Positions 35,301-42,584 of a stretch of 49,249 bases of DNA are shown piece by piece. Location: NCBI GenBank assembly GCA_020852275.1, contig JADZBE010000031.1:1-49249 (forward strand), in the 5' to 3' direction. Origin of the DNA: Phycisphaerales bacterium. Lineage in GTDB: Bacteria; Planctomycetota; Phycisphaerae; UBA1845. The first letter of the stretch is position 1; the number at the start of each line of letters is the position of its first letter. The notes beneath the pieces are model-generated. The model was not told the DNA's origin, searched no databases, and saw nothing but the letters and a program-made list of their open reading frames with translations. The translations under genes were made by a program, and so were the position numbers.

Positions 35301-36724
35301 TCGGACCGTCCGAGCTGATCGTGACCGCGCCGGACCGGCGCAAGGCCGTGCCGACGCTGGCGATGGGCGGCATGCCGCCCACCTGCAAGGAGAAGGGCGT
35401 GGACGGCGAAGTGAACAACATGCTGGACACGAGCGGCGACGGCTGCCCGGACCCGATCGACTTCCCGGGCATCGCCTACATGGTGAACTTCGAGATCGAG
35501 AACCGCTCAGGGCAGCGTCGTCCGTACAACTTCTGGGAAGACGACGTGCTCGGGCGCATTCCGCCCAAACCGCACCAGTACCAGGTGGGCACGTTGAGCC
35601 ACTGCGATTCCATCGAAACGCGCATCGAGAATCCCGAGGCGCTGCGCATCATCGGACAGGCCAACGAGCGCCTGCGCAACATTCTGGGCATCAACGACTA
35701 CAACGGCGACGGTCGCAACGACATCGCCGCGGGCAACCCGGACTCCAACGGCGGCAAGGGTCACCTGTACGTCGCGTATCGGCGTGAGAAGCGGCTGGAA
35801 GGCGACTACGTCCTGGGCAAGCTCGCGCTGGCTCAGAACGATCCCAACCGCCTGGACGGCATCTTCGTGACGTGGGGCGGCAACGACGCTGCGGCCTTCG
35901 GCTCCGCGCTGTGCACGGACGTGGACTTCAACGGCGACGGCTTGTCCGACATCGTGGTCGGCGCGCCGAACGCCTCCGTGAAGACGGACGTCGAGGGGCA
36001 GACGGCCTCGAAGGTCGGTTCGGTGGTCATCATCTTCTCCGACCCGGCGCTGGTGACTCCGCTGGGCGGCGTTGCGGTTCCGGAGCTGCTTCGGACGGGG
36101 CGCGCCGTCAGGATCGACGGCAACTTCCTGGACGTCAGCGGCAACCTCGGCTTTAACGTGGCCAGCGCCGGCGACGTGGATAACGATGGCAAGAACGACC
36201 TCTTGATCGCCGCTCCGGGCGCGACGCCGCGGTTTGACGTGACGCCGACCGACTCGTCGGACGTGCTGACCGAGCCGGGTCTGGACCTGAACTTCGACGG
36301 CAAGCGGGATGACGTCGCCAAGGACCACAGCCTGGCGAACTTCGACAACACGATGACCCAGGCCGGCGTGGTGTACGTCATCTCCGGCGCCAACGACTTC
36401 AGCAAGGTCACGGGCGGCGAACTGTCCGTCCGGAACCTTGGCTCGGAACGGCTGCGCGGCATGATCATCGCCGGTCGCCGGGCGCTGGACTTCGTCGGCG
36501 GCGGCGACGCCGGCGACACCGTCATGGGCGGCAACGGCGTCAAGGCGAGCCGTGGCCGGTCCTTCGGTCTGACCACCGCGGGCGACATCGACGGCGACGG
36601 CAAGTCCGACATCGCTCTGGGTTCGGTCCTCGCCGATCCGCGGCGCGACCGCATCACCGGCGAAGGCGTCCGCAACGGCGGCGAGGTGTATATCATCTAC
36701 GGCGGCACGCTGCCGGGGATGTAG
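32351..36724 (+). CDS. giant FG-GAP repeat lipoprotein with thrombospondin-3-like calcium repeats
   Basis: The protein is 1457 residues. The signal peptide ends in a lipobox LAIS-C with lipidated Cys32, so it is anchored in a membrane and probably faces outward. A linker rich in G, N and D follows, then several beta-sandwich domains. Near residues 200-260 are aspartate-rich calcium repeats (NDRDGVINALDQCP and DFDGDLVPNAADSCP). From about residue 565 to the end are FG-GAP/integrin-alpha-like blades, each with a D-x-N-G-D-G-x-x-D type loop, for example DLNGDDVDELLVSARY and DIDGDGKSDIALGS. An insert near residues 790-870 packs many cysteines (CMCPEDPDTGEEEACQDYCG). The ATG at 32351 follows GGGGAG. 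It ends at a strong terminator. Confidence 0.88.
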   Translation: MELNHPRFAKTRWAGWYLLPACVLGLVLAISCTTNINPGGGGNVNDNDSTSPTRDEVLSLKQNFPTSGKGTITIQYSVLAPASVTAYYVQVKEAVAGAERIGDPVEFAKNLPAGANLQVSLDHTALAVGYYQIGLYIDRTSGRSEVVSSGFLVIEAPPNPIFKSPVENTSIHQGDIVAVSFDNQKVPATRVRWRLFYQRYDIRDNDRDGVINALDQCPATPTDEQGSVDASGCGASQLAAGTDFDGDLVPNAADSCPSTEGGLAVDQAGCSSQQLGTQLAVGEGNEDEVSWDTTGVTVGNYRLGISASDNGESIETNFTQDSSRIVTRFNAAIVSIDTAPPPPTPPTLAFTKPLKDVGTFLTETVTLEFQTTIRNAGAVGKVDIFLDPDTAPGSGNEILLLDDADASVTTASFSTANLAEGIYNVGGTVDDDVSPPVTVYAAGRVDVVKTPALTVTAPDTPLSVRPGASVEVAWTTNVPSHAGLLDVYARRIGSNGEPEGGFITIRPAGPPLSGSDTDSFVPTESGVFRVFVRVDFNDDSVETMTKASPKDLRVTTLPAIVWLGLFGEDDPQIEGAILGGSNFEDNIGADLKVVPDLNGDDVDELLVSARYAKPGFKNSSGVGEGEAYLIYGGARLIGEYSANQTGKDLLGITFTGVRTRGEPANREQTQGLASIAVIEDLDGDELPELVFGFPRTKSRGHNVDVLQDGLTRDSSLISLERADQFLRGGIVIVSSKNTNLRFPDDDRLSPVIRLDLVGQQFEDNSPAFGGVEEFAFADFRSHNPCLDLETPCMCPEDPDTGEEEACQDYCGDVKCSELCEAMGFPDDTCFGDCLCPQPDGLYDAMSPQGEATGFVGPLADNWFERYFLPFGCDQNWDCTNPCVGNLAWPVPVCNYVYDPMTCPDPLHQNDACRTGGCYPFKPVFADVGLPGLTGFYPTWIVVDEDRNDPIEPFGCRIVGLSTYGGLNDGDHFGASMTISNSNGVGPSELIVTAPDRRKAVPTLAMGGMPPTCKEKGVDGEVNNMLDTSGDGCPDPIDFPGIAYMVNFEIENRSGQRRPYNFWEDDVLGRIPPKPHQYQVGTLSHCDSIETRIENPEALRIIGQANERLRNILGINDYNGDGRNDIAAGNPDSNGGKGHLYVAYRREKRLEGDYVLGKLALAQNDPNRLDGIFVTWGGNDAAAFGSALCTDVDFNGDGLSDIVVGAPNASVKTDVEGQTASKVGSVVIIFSDPALVTPLGGVAVPELLRTGRAVRIDGNFLDVSGNLGFNVASAGDVDNDGKNDLLIAAPGATPRFDVTPTDSSDVLTEPGLDLNFDGKRDDVAKDHSLANFDNTMTQAGVVYVISGANDFSKVTGGELSVRNLGSERLRGMIIAGRRALDFVGGGDAGDTVMGGNGVKASRGRSFGLTTAGDIDGDGKSDIALGSVLADPRRDRITGEGVRNGGEVYIIYGGTLPGM

Positions 36725-36795
36725 GCGAAGAGGCTCCGCGCGGCGGGAGATTGCAAACCCCGCGTGCGGGGGCGCGAAAACATGACGACGAGATC

Positions 36796-36836
36796 GCGTC
36801 CGGCGGGAACCACGGGGTCCGCCGGACGCTTTTTTT
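36796..36836 (+). terminator. rho-independent terminator of the lipoprotein gene
   Basis: An 11-bp perfect stem (GCGTCCGGCGG with CCGCCGGACGC) with a 12-nt loop is followed by seven T. It lies 72 nt after the stop codon. Confidence 0.92.
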
Positions 36837-36883
36837 GCGCGGCAGGTTCCGAGTTCGCCGCGCGGCAGGTTTCCGGGTTCGCC
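36837..36883. repeat. 23/24-nt tandem duplication
   Basis: GCGCGGCAGGTTCCGAGTTC-GCC at 36837-36859 is repeated with small changes at 36860-36883; a third partial unit follows. Confidence 0.75.
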
Positions 36884-36977
36884 GCGCAGCGGGCGTTCGT
36901 GCGGCATCGCCCGTGACGCTTCTCTCGTTCGGCGCTATCCGACCGTGGTGCAGCTTGAAGCCGGGCATGGGAACACC

Positions 36978-37079
36978 GTCACCCGCTCGCAGGCGGGGGT
37001 CGAGGGCGCACCCTCGGACCACTGGATTCCCGCCTGCGCGGGAATGACGATCCTGGATTCCCGCCTGCGCGGGAATGAC
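36978..37079. repeat. second array of palindromic 25-nt units
   Basis: A degenerate reverse unit at 36978-37002 is followed by two direct units at 37024-37048 and 37055-37079, again 31 nt apart. The two direct units are identical to each other and to the unit at 3139-3163. Confidence 0.88.
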
Positions 37080-37111
37080 GAGCGTCGCCTTTCAGCACGG
37101 AGGGCCAGCAA

Positions 37112-37208
37112 CCCATTGCAAGACTCCGAAACGCATGTTTCGGCACATTGATTTCCCGGAAGTAGGCACGTCCCAAAGGTCCGTGCCACCCCGTTTGCAA
37201 CGGTCTGC
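37112..37208 (-). repeat. 97-nt dispersed repeat, intergenic copy
   Basis: Read on the minus strand it starts GCAGACCGTTGCAAA and contains GGGGTGGCACGGACCT and CTTCCGGGA. It matches 41255-41351 at about 78 of 97 positions without gaps. Its first base is the last base (+ strand 37208) of the stop codon of the SGNH hydrolase gene. Confidence 0.85.
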
Positions 37209-38284
37209 TAAGGGCTCGCTGACCCTCCCAGGTGCGGCAGGAGCGTGTCCGCCACCAGCGAATGTCCGGCGGCGCTTAAGTGGACTTCAGTGAAGAACAG
37301 TGCCTCGCGCGAATGCCCCTTGAACACGGGCACCAGGTCGATCAGCCTCACGCGCTCGCGCTGGGCCACCTGCGTCATCGCCGTCTGCTTGCTGTTGTAC
37401 AGAGCGGTGCGCAGTTGCGGCTCGTAAGGCCACAGCAGCAGGATCGGTTCCGCGCGGCGCGAACGGCACCACTGGATCATGCCCCCGAGCTGCTCCGCGA
37501 ACTCCGCATCGGTGAGTCGTTTGCGCGGCGCGGCGGAGCGAAGGCGCATGGTGAGTACGGCCCGTTCGACGGCTCCAACCAGCGCGGAGACGCGCCCCAG
37601 CCCCTCCGTTCCGCAGTGAAGCAGTCGATCATGCGCGGCGTCGCCAAGGTTGTCCCAGGGCAGATTGTCATTGACGCCGAACGCCATGACCACCACGTCC
37701 GGCGGCTGCTCGAAGGGGAAGGTCTCCAGCCGCCGACGTCCCTGATAGGCGGTGTAGCCCACGCAACCGAGGTTGCGGCATTGCATATCCGCGGACCGCG
37801 CCTGAATGAGGCTTGCATACGTCTGGTCATCGTCCACGCCCAGCCCCACCGTGGATGAATCGCCGAGAAAGACGACGTGGCGCCCCGCGCCCAGTCGAGC
37901 CGGCATCAGGCGGCAGGAGAGCGCGTCCGTCGAGATCGAAAACTTCGCGGGAGGATAGTATTTCTCCGCCACCAGCTCGTAGCCGGCAAGGCTTGGACGC
38001 AGCCTCCAGAACAAATCAGGATCGAATTCCAGCACGCTCGCCAGTGAAGGGAAACCCGTTTTGGAAAACTGCGCCTGCTCCAGCCGCCACACGGCATCCG
38101 GTCGGCCGTGCAGGAAAAGCCTGCAGAACCCCTCGCCCAGCGCGATCGCTCCCAGCAGGAGCACGACCGCGAACAGCGCCTTGCGCCGCCCGGCAATGGG
38201 AGGGACGGCGCTCGACGTGGGAATCGGGTTGTCGCGGGCGTGTCCCGGCGGGGACATCGGTTTGGTGCTGCGATGCTGAATCAC
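37208..38284 (-). CDS. SGNH/GDSL-type hydrolase, membrane-anchored
   Basis: The protein is 358 residues. A single N-terminal transmembrane segment (about residues 35-55, KALFAVVLLLGAIALGEGF) anchors it with the catalytic part outside. The SGNH blocks are FLGDSSTVG (catalytic Ser in GDSS, residues 141-144), the Asn of AFGVNDN, and the C-terminal EVHLSAAGH with the catalytic His. The family includes esterases, lipases and polysaccharide O-acyl esterases; the substrate is not evident. The GTG start is supported by AGAGG upstream. It lies downstream of accD in the same orientation. The 97-nt repeat directly abuts its stop codon. Confidence 0.87.
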   Translation of the reverse strand: MIQHRSTKPMSPPGHARDNPIPTSSAVPPIAGRRKALFAVVLLLGAIALGEGFCRLFLHGRPDAVWRLEQAQFSKTGFPSLASVLEFDPDLFWRLRPSLAGYELVAEKYYPPAKFSISTDALSCRLMPARLGAGRHVVFLGDSSTVGLGVDDDQTYASLIQARSADMQCRNLGCVGYTAYQGRRRLETFPFEQPPDVVVMAFGVNDNLPWDNLGDAAHDRLLHCGTEGLGRVSALVGAVERAVLTMRLRSAAPRKRLTDAEFAEQLGGMIQWCRSRRAEPILLLWPYEPQLRTALYNSKQTAMTQVAQRERVRLIDLVPVFKGHSREALFFTEVHLSAAGHSLVADTLLPHLGGSASP

Positions 38285-38382
38285 GCCAGACCTCTGCTGA
38301 CACGTTGAAGTCCGCCCATCCGCGCGAATTGGATGCGCTGCACCTGCGGCGGCGGAAGGGCGGGCGAGCCGTCAGCCGACGT

Positions 38383-39222
38383 TCACTTGCCGCAGAAGTC
38401 GATCACCCGCGCCAGCTCTTTGCGCAAATCCGCCCGCGCAACGATCCGGTCCACGAAGCCGTGCTCCAGCATGAACTCCGCCGTCTGAAAACCCTCGGGC
38501 AGCTCGGCCTTGATCGTATTGGCGATCACGCGCGGACCCGCAAAACCGATCATGGCGCCTGGCTCGGCGAGAATGACGTCGCCGAGGCACGCAAAGCTCG
38601 CGGCCACGCCGGCGGTCGTCGGGTCCGTCGCCACCACGATGTACAGCCCGCCCGCGTCGTGCAGCCGGGCAAGCGCCGCGCTCGTCTTGGCCATCTGCAC
38701 CAGCGAGACCATGCCCTCCTGCATCCTCGCGCCGCCCGAAGAGGTCACCACGATCAGCGGCAGGTTCTCGTCCGTCGCCTTCTCGATCGCCCGCGTGATT
38801 TTCTCGCCCACCACGGCGCCCATCGACGCCATGATGAACGTCGGGTTCATCACCGCGAGGACCACCTGCCGGCCGCGCACGAACGCCCGCCCCACGACGA
38901 CGGCGTCCTTCTCGCCAGTCTTTTCCTGCTCCTCGCGGAGCCGCTCTCTATACGGCAGGCGGTCCTTGAAGCTCAGGGGATCCACGCTCTCCAGGTCCGT
39001 CGCGAATTCCTCGAAGGATTCGGGATCGACAAGCTGCCTGATCCGCGTTCGCGCGTCGGTGCGCCGGTGGTAGCCGCATTCCGGGCAGACGTTCAGCGCC
39101 TCGAGCACTTCCTTCTCGTACACCATCTGCCCGCACTTCTGGCAGCGGGTCCACAAACCCGCCGGCACGCCGACGCGGCGCTCGGGCGCGGCTTCAGGTT
39201 GATCCAAGGGTTCGTTGGCCAT
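38383..39222 (-). CDS. accD: acetyl-CoA carboxylase carboxyltransferase beta subunit
   Basis: The protein is 279 residues, the usual length. With AccA it transfers the carboxyl group from carboxybiotin to acetyl-CoA for fatty acid synthesis. The N-terminal zinc ribbon has Cys27, Cys30, Cys46 and Cys49. The crotonase-like core contains VVTSSGGARMQEG and ATDPTTAGVAASFA, followed by AGPRVIANTI, all diagnostic. The start ATG has no strong ribosome-binding site. It is the third of four same-strand genes (rpe, small membrane protein, accD, SGNH hydrolase). No accA is present in the window. Confidence 0.96.
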   Translation of the reverse strand: MANEPLDQPEAAPERRVGVPAGLWTRCQKCGQMVYEKEVLEALNVCPECGYHRRTDARTRIRQLVDPESFEEFATDLESVDPLSFKDRLPYRERLREEQEKTGEKDAVVVGRAFVRGRQVVLAVMNPTFIMASMGAVVGEKITRAIEKATDENLPLIVVTSSGGARMQEGMVSLVQMAKTSAALARLHDAGGLYIVVATDPTTAGVAASFACLGDVILAEPGAMIGFAGPRVIANTIKAELPEGFQTAEFMLEHGFVDRIVARADLRKELARVIDFCGK

Positions 39223-39292
39223 GAGAAAAAGCTGCTGGCTGCAGGCGCTTGGCTGCCCGCCGGAAGCGCTGGCGCTTCAGCCAACATTCAGT

Positions 39293-39586
39293 TCAGTCGC
39301 CCAGCAGGCGATTACGAATCCAATACACATACACGAAGATCAGGACGGGCGTCAGCAGGAGCAGCGCGCTGATCCACACCACCACCGCCACCGCCCGGTC
39401 GGACACCGGCGAAGGCGCGGCCGGCGACGCAGACGGAGCATCCGTCGACCCCGACGGCGGAACCGGCGCCGCGGCATCCACGCCCCTTCTCTCACCCTCG
39501 TTTGGCTTCCGCGACGATTCCACGCTCGCTCGCCTCACCGCTGCGCTTCGAGCCAAGGCTCCCGGCGTGCGGTCTATCCACTCCAC
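39293..39586 (-). CDS. small single-pass membrane protein between rpe and accD
   Basis: The protein is 97 residues. The first about 65 residues are disordered and rich in A, P and S. One strong transmembrane helix follows (VAVVVWISALLLLTPVLIFV), then YVYWIRNRLLGD. It fills the gap between rpe (25 nt upstream) and accD (70 nt downstream) on the same strand, which supports a real gene. The GTG start at 39586 has no clear ribosome-binding site; a GTG near 39523 is an alternative. I do not recognise the family. Confidence 0.5.
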   Translation of the reverse strand: MEWIDRTPGALARSAAVRRASVESSRKPNEGERRGVDAAAPVPPSGSTDAPSASPAAPSPVSDRAVAVVVWISALLLLTPVLIFVYVYWIRNRLLGD

Positions 39587-39610
39587 GGGCCAGGAGATTC
39601 GTGACCGTGC

Positions 39611-40411
39611 TCAGCCCCCAGCGGCCTGACCCGCCAGCCGCGTGAGTTCGCGGAACGCCTGCCCCGGATCGGCGGCGCCGAACACTGCCGAGCCGGCTAC
39701 CAGCGTATCCGCCCCCGCCTGCACCGCCAAGCCTATGGTCTTCTCGCCGATTCCTCCGTCGATTTCGAGCCGCTGGTCCGTCCTCAGCCACCCGCGAAGC
39801 TGCGTTACCTTCGCCAGCACCTCGCTCATGAACGCCTGTCCGCCGAAACCCGGCCACACGCTCATCACCAGCACGAGATCAACGCGATGCAGCACCGGCC
39901 GGACGCTCTCGGCAGGCGTCGCCGGGTTGAGGCACACGCCGCTGGAAACGCCCAGCGCATGCAGCCGTTCCAGCAGCGCTGCCGCGCGATCCGCCGCTTC
40001 CGCGAACTGGTGCGGCGAGAGGGTTCGACCTCGCTGCATGGGAGGGCTTGCGGTGGGTCCGATCATGGCCTCGATCTGAATGGTGATGTGGTCGCATCCG
40101 GCGTTGGCGAAAGACTCCGCGTAGCGATCCGGCTCGTCGATCATCAGGTGTGCGTCGAAGACCATCGCCGAACGCGACCGCAGCGATTCAATGATCGGCA
40201 CTCCGAAGCTGATGTTGGGAACAAAGTGCCCGTCCATCACGTCGAGGTGGAGCATTTCCGCCCCCGCGTCCTCTACGGCCTGCACTTGCTCAGCGAGCCG
40301 CGCGAAGTCGGCCGCCAGAAGCGAGGGCGCGACGCGCCAACCGGGGTTCCGCAACAAAGCCCGTCGAGCCTCGCCCGGGCCATCGGCCGTCAATGGCGGT
40401 CCCGGCGACAT
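39611..40411 (-). CDS. rpe: ribulose-phosphate 3-epimerase
   Basis: The protein is 266 residues, longer than the usual 215-230. It interconverts ribulose-5-phosphate and xylulose-5-phosphate. The TIM-barrel landmarks are APSLLAADFARL, the metal-site HLDVMDGHFVPN (residues 55-66), FDAHLMI, SVWPGFGGQAF and EIDGGI. The surplus comes from an N-terminal extension and from a stretch (IGPTASPPMQRGRTLSPHQF) inserted after the QIEAM strand. The ATG at 40411 has AAGGA 4 nt upstream; an ATG six codons earlier and a TTG at 40465 are less well placed. It heads the same-strand group leading to accD. Confidence 0.95.
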   Translation of the reverse strand: MSPGPPLTADGPGEARRALLRNPGWRVAPSLLAADFARLAEQVQAVEDAGAEMLHLDVMDGHFVPNISFGVPIIESLRSRSAMVFDAHLMIDEPDRYAESFANAGCDHITIQIEAMIGPTASPPMQRGRTLSPHQFAEAADRAAALLERLHALGVSSGVCLNPATPAESVRPVLHRVDLVLVMSVWPGFGGQAFMSEVLAKVTQLRGWLRTDQRLEIDGGIGEKTIGLAVQAGADTLVAGSAVFGAADPGQAFRELTRLAGQAAGG

Positions 40412-40496
40412 CTGGTCCTTGCCTGTCATGCCCTCAGCTATCGCTGAAACGCCGCCGGATTTCAAGCGCTTGCCTGTTCGCGGTACTCCAAGCCCG

Positions 40497-40521
40497 CCAT
40501 CCCCGCGCCGGCGGGAATCCA
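40497..40521 (-). repeat. single palindromic repeat unit
   Basis: A lone, slightly degenerate member of the 25-nt palindrome family (CCATCCCCGCGCC-GGCGGGAATCC), between rpe and the divergent membrane-protein gene. Confidence 0.65.
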
Positions 40522-40610
40522 GTTTCGTCGTGGAGCGATGAACTACCCAATGCCGTCCGTCCTGCGCGGGCCGCTTTGAGCGCGATGCCGCGGCAAGTTA
40601 CGATGCCTCT

Positions 40611-42422
40611 GTGAACACCCGTACCGCGCCGCCATCCTCCCGCTGGACCGCGATCATCATCATTCTTGCCACGGCCGGCGCGGCCGCCCTGCGGCTTCCG
40701 CACCTCGATCGCCGCCCCATGCACGGCGACGAGGCCGTCCACGCGGACAAGCTTCACACGCTCTGGCAGACCGGCGAGTACCACTACGACCCGAACGAAT
40801 ACCACGGTCCGACGCTGTATTACCTCACGTTGCCCGTGCTCAAGCTGGCCGGCTGCCGCTCCTTCGCGGATTTCACCGAGGCGCAACTGCGGCTCGTTCC
40901 CGCGCTGCTGGGCATCGCGCTCATCCCCATGTTGTGGCTCGTTCGGGACGGATTGGGGAGCACGGGCGTCATCGTGGCCGCGCTGCTCACCGCCGTCTCC
41001 ACAGCCATGACGTTTTACAGTCGGTATTACATCCAGGAAATGCTGCTGGTTTTCTTTACCTTTCTGATGCTCGCGGCGGGATGGCGGTATTGGCGAACAA
41101 GGGGTACCGCGTGGGTCATTCTCTCGGGGGTTGCCGCGGGTCTGATGCACGCCACGAAGGAAACCTCCGTCATCGCCTTCGGCTGCGCCGCAGCGGCGAT
41201 CGCAGTGGGGAGATTCAGTCGCGTTCGGACACAGACTTCGTCCAGCGTCGACCCGCAGACGGTTGCAAAAGGGGTGGCACGGACCTCCGGGACGTGCTTT
41301 CTTCCGGGAGATCCCCGTACCGAACCATGTGAATCGAAGTCTTGCGACGCGATGTTAGAAGCCGCCCAAGGCTTGGGCGCCGCCCACGATGCTGCCGTAA
41401 CCCAGCCGCACCCTCGAAGGGTCTTGCCAGGTTTGTTGCTCGCGGGTGCGGTTGCCATCCTGACCTCGGCTCTCTTCTACTCCGCGTTTCTCACCAACCT
41501 GCGCGGGCCGCTGGATTCGCTGCTGACTTACCGCACGTATTTCGACCGCGCCGGCAACCACGGATTGCACAACCATCCGTGGTGGTACTACCTGCAAATC
41601 CTCGCATGGACGAAGTGGGCACCGGGACCGTGGTGGTCGGAGGGCGTCGTGCTGGCGCTGTTCATCATCGGTGCCTTCTCAGCGCTGCGCCGCGGGCGTG
41701 AGCTTCCGAAATCCGAATTCCGAAATCCAAAATGCTCCAACACCGACCCCGCCGGCGGCGCGACGGCGCGGCTTGGCCTCCACCCCTTCGTCGCGGACTG
41801 CGTCTTCCTGCGGTTCATGTGCATCTACACCGTGTTAATGCTCGCCGCATATTCGGCCATTCTTTACAAGACGCCGTGGTGTATGGTGGGATTCTTGCAC
41901 GGCATGATTCTCATCGCCGGCGCCGGCTTCGCCGCACTGATTCATGCGCTGCGCCGGCGGCTGTTGCAAGTATTGATCTGCGTCGCGTTCGCCGCGGCCT
42001 TGGGTCATCTGGCATGGCAAACGCAACGCGCGGACGGCCGATTCTGCGCCGACAACCGCAACCCCTACGTGTACGCACACCCGGTAGGCGACGTGCTTCG
42101 ACTCGCCGGTTTCATTTCGCGGCTGCGCGACGCGCATCCCAATCCCGCCGGCATGGTGATCCAGGTGGTTTCCCCCGACGCAGACTATTGGCCACTGCCG
42201 TGGTATGTGCGCGGTTGCGAAAACGTCGGCTATTGGAGCGCCGCGCCCGGCGACAGCGATGCGGACGTCCTCATATCACCGGCCGCCTATTGGCCCGCGC
42301 TTAAGCCAAACCTCACGCGCGACTGCGAGACCTTCTATTACGGACTGCGCCCGGACGTGCCGCTGGTCGTGGCCGTGGAAAAGGACTTGTGGCAGCGGTT
42401 CCGCGAGAAGGCGAAGGACTGA
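40611..42422 (+). CDS. GT-C-type membrane protein, Agl23/TIGR03663-like
   Basis: The protein is 603 residues with about ten transmembrane helices. The segment RRPMHGDEAVHADK, followed by YHYDPNEYHGPTLYYLTLPV, is the hallmark of the TIGR03663 family (flippase-activity-associated Agl23-like), related to ArnT/PMT glycosyltransferases that use lipid-linked sugars; the acidic HGDEAVH loop corresponds to the catalytic loop of GT-C enzymes. It starts at GTG. A loop at about residues 215-247 (TVAKGVARTSGTCFLPGD and on) is encoded by a copy of the 97-nt dispersed repeat, so the protein has an insertion derived from non-coding DNA. Role in cell-surface glycan or protein glycosylation is inferred. Confidence 0.85.
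   Translation: MNTRTAPPSSRWTAIIIILATAGAAALRLPHLDRRPMHGDEAVHADKLHTLWQTGEYHYDPNEYHGPTLYYLTLPVLKLAGCRSFADFTEAQLRLVPALLGIALIPMLWLVRDGLGSTGVIVAALLTAVSTAMTFYSRYYIQEMLLVFFTFLMLAAGWRYWRTRGTAWVILSGVAAGLMHATKETSVIAFGCAAAAIAVGRFSRVRTQTSSSVDPQTVAKGVARTSGTCFLPGDPRTEPCESKSCDAMLEAAQGLGAAHDAAVTQPHPRRVLPGLLLAGAVAILTSALFYSAFLTNLRGPLDSLLTYRTYFDRAGNHGLHNHPWWYYLQILAWTKWAPGPWWSEGVVLALFIIGAFSALRRGRELPKSEFRNPKCSNTDPAGGATARLGLHPFVADCVFLRFMCIYTVLMLAAYSAILYKTPWCMVGFLHGMILIAGAGFAALIHALRRRLLQVLICVAFAAALGHLAWQTQRADGRFCADNRNPYVYAHPVGDVLRLAGFISRLRDAHPNPAGMVIQVVSPDADYWPLPWYVRGCENVGYWSAAPGDSDADVLISPAAYWPALKPNLTRDCETFYYGLRPDVPLVVAVEKDLWQRFREKAKD
41255..41351 (+). repeat. 97-nt dispersed repeat, copy inside a coding sequence
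   Basis: Same element as 37112-37208, about 80% identical, opposite orientation. It is read in frame without stop codons and adds about 32 residues to a loop between two transmembrane helices of the Agl23-like protein. Confidence 0.85.
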
Positions 42423-42584
42423 CCGGCAAGGCCCCGAAACCGCCCGCCGATTTGAACCATGCCCGCGACGGAGCGGTTCCCCATCCGAGCCGCAACCGAC
42501 AGGAAGCGGTTGTTCGTGTGGCATTGGGTCAGCATGTTGCGAGGTCCATGGATAGTCACCCAAGGCTGACCTTCCTTGTCAACG

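Larger units (their letters stand above)
36725..37207. other. 483-nt intergenic region with terminator and several repeat types
   Basis: No gene is supported. It contains the terminator (36796-36836), an imperfect 23/24-nt tandem duplication (36837-36883), a palindromic repeat array (36978-37079) and a 97-nt dispersed repeat (37112-37208). Confidence 0.65.
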
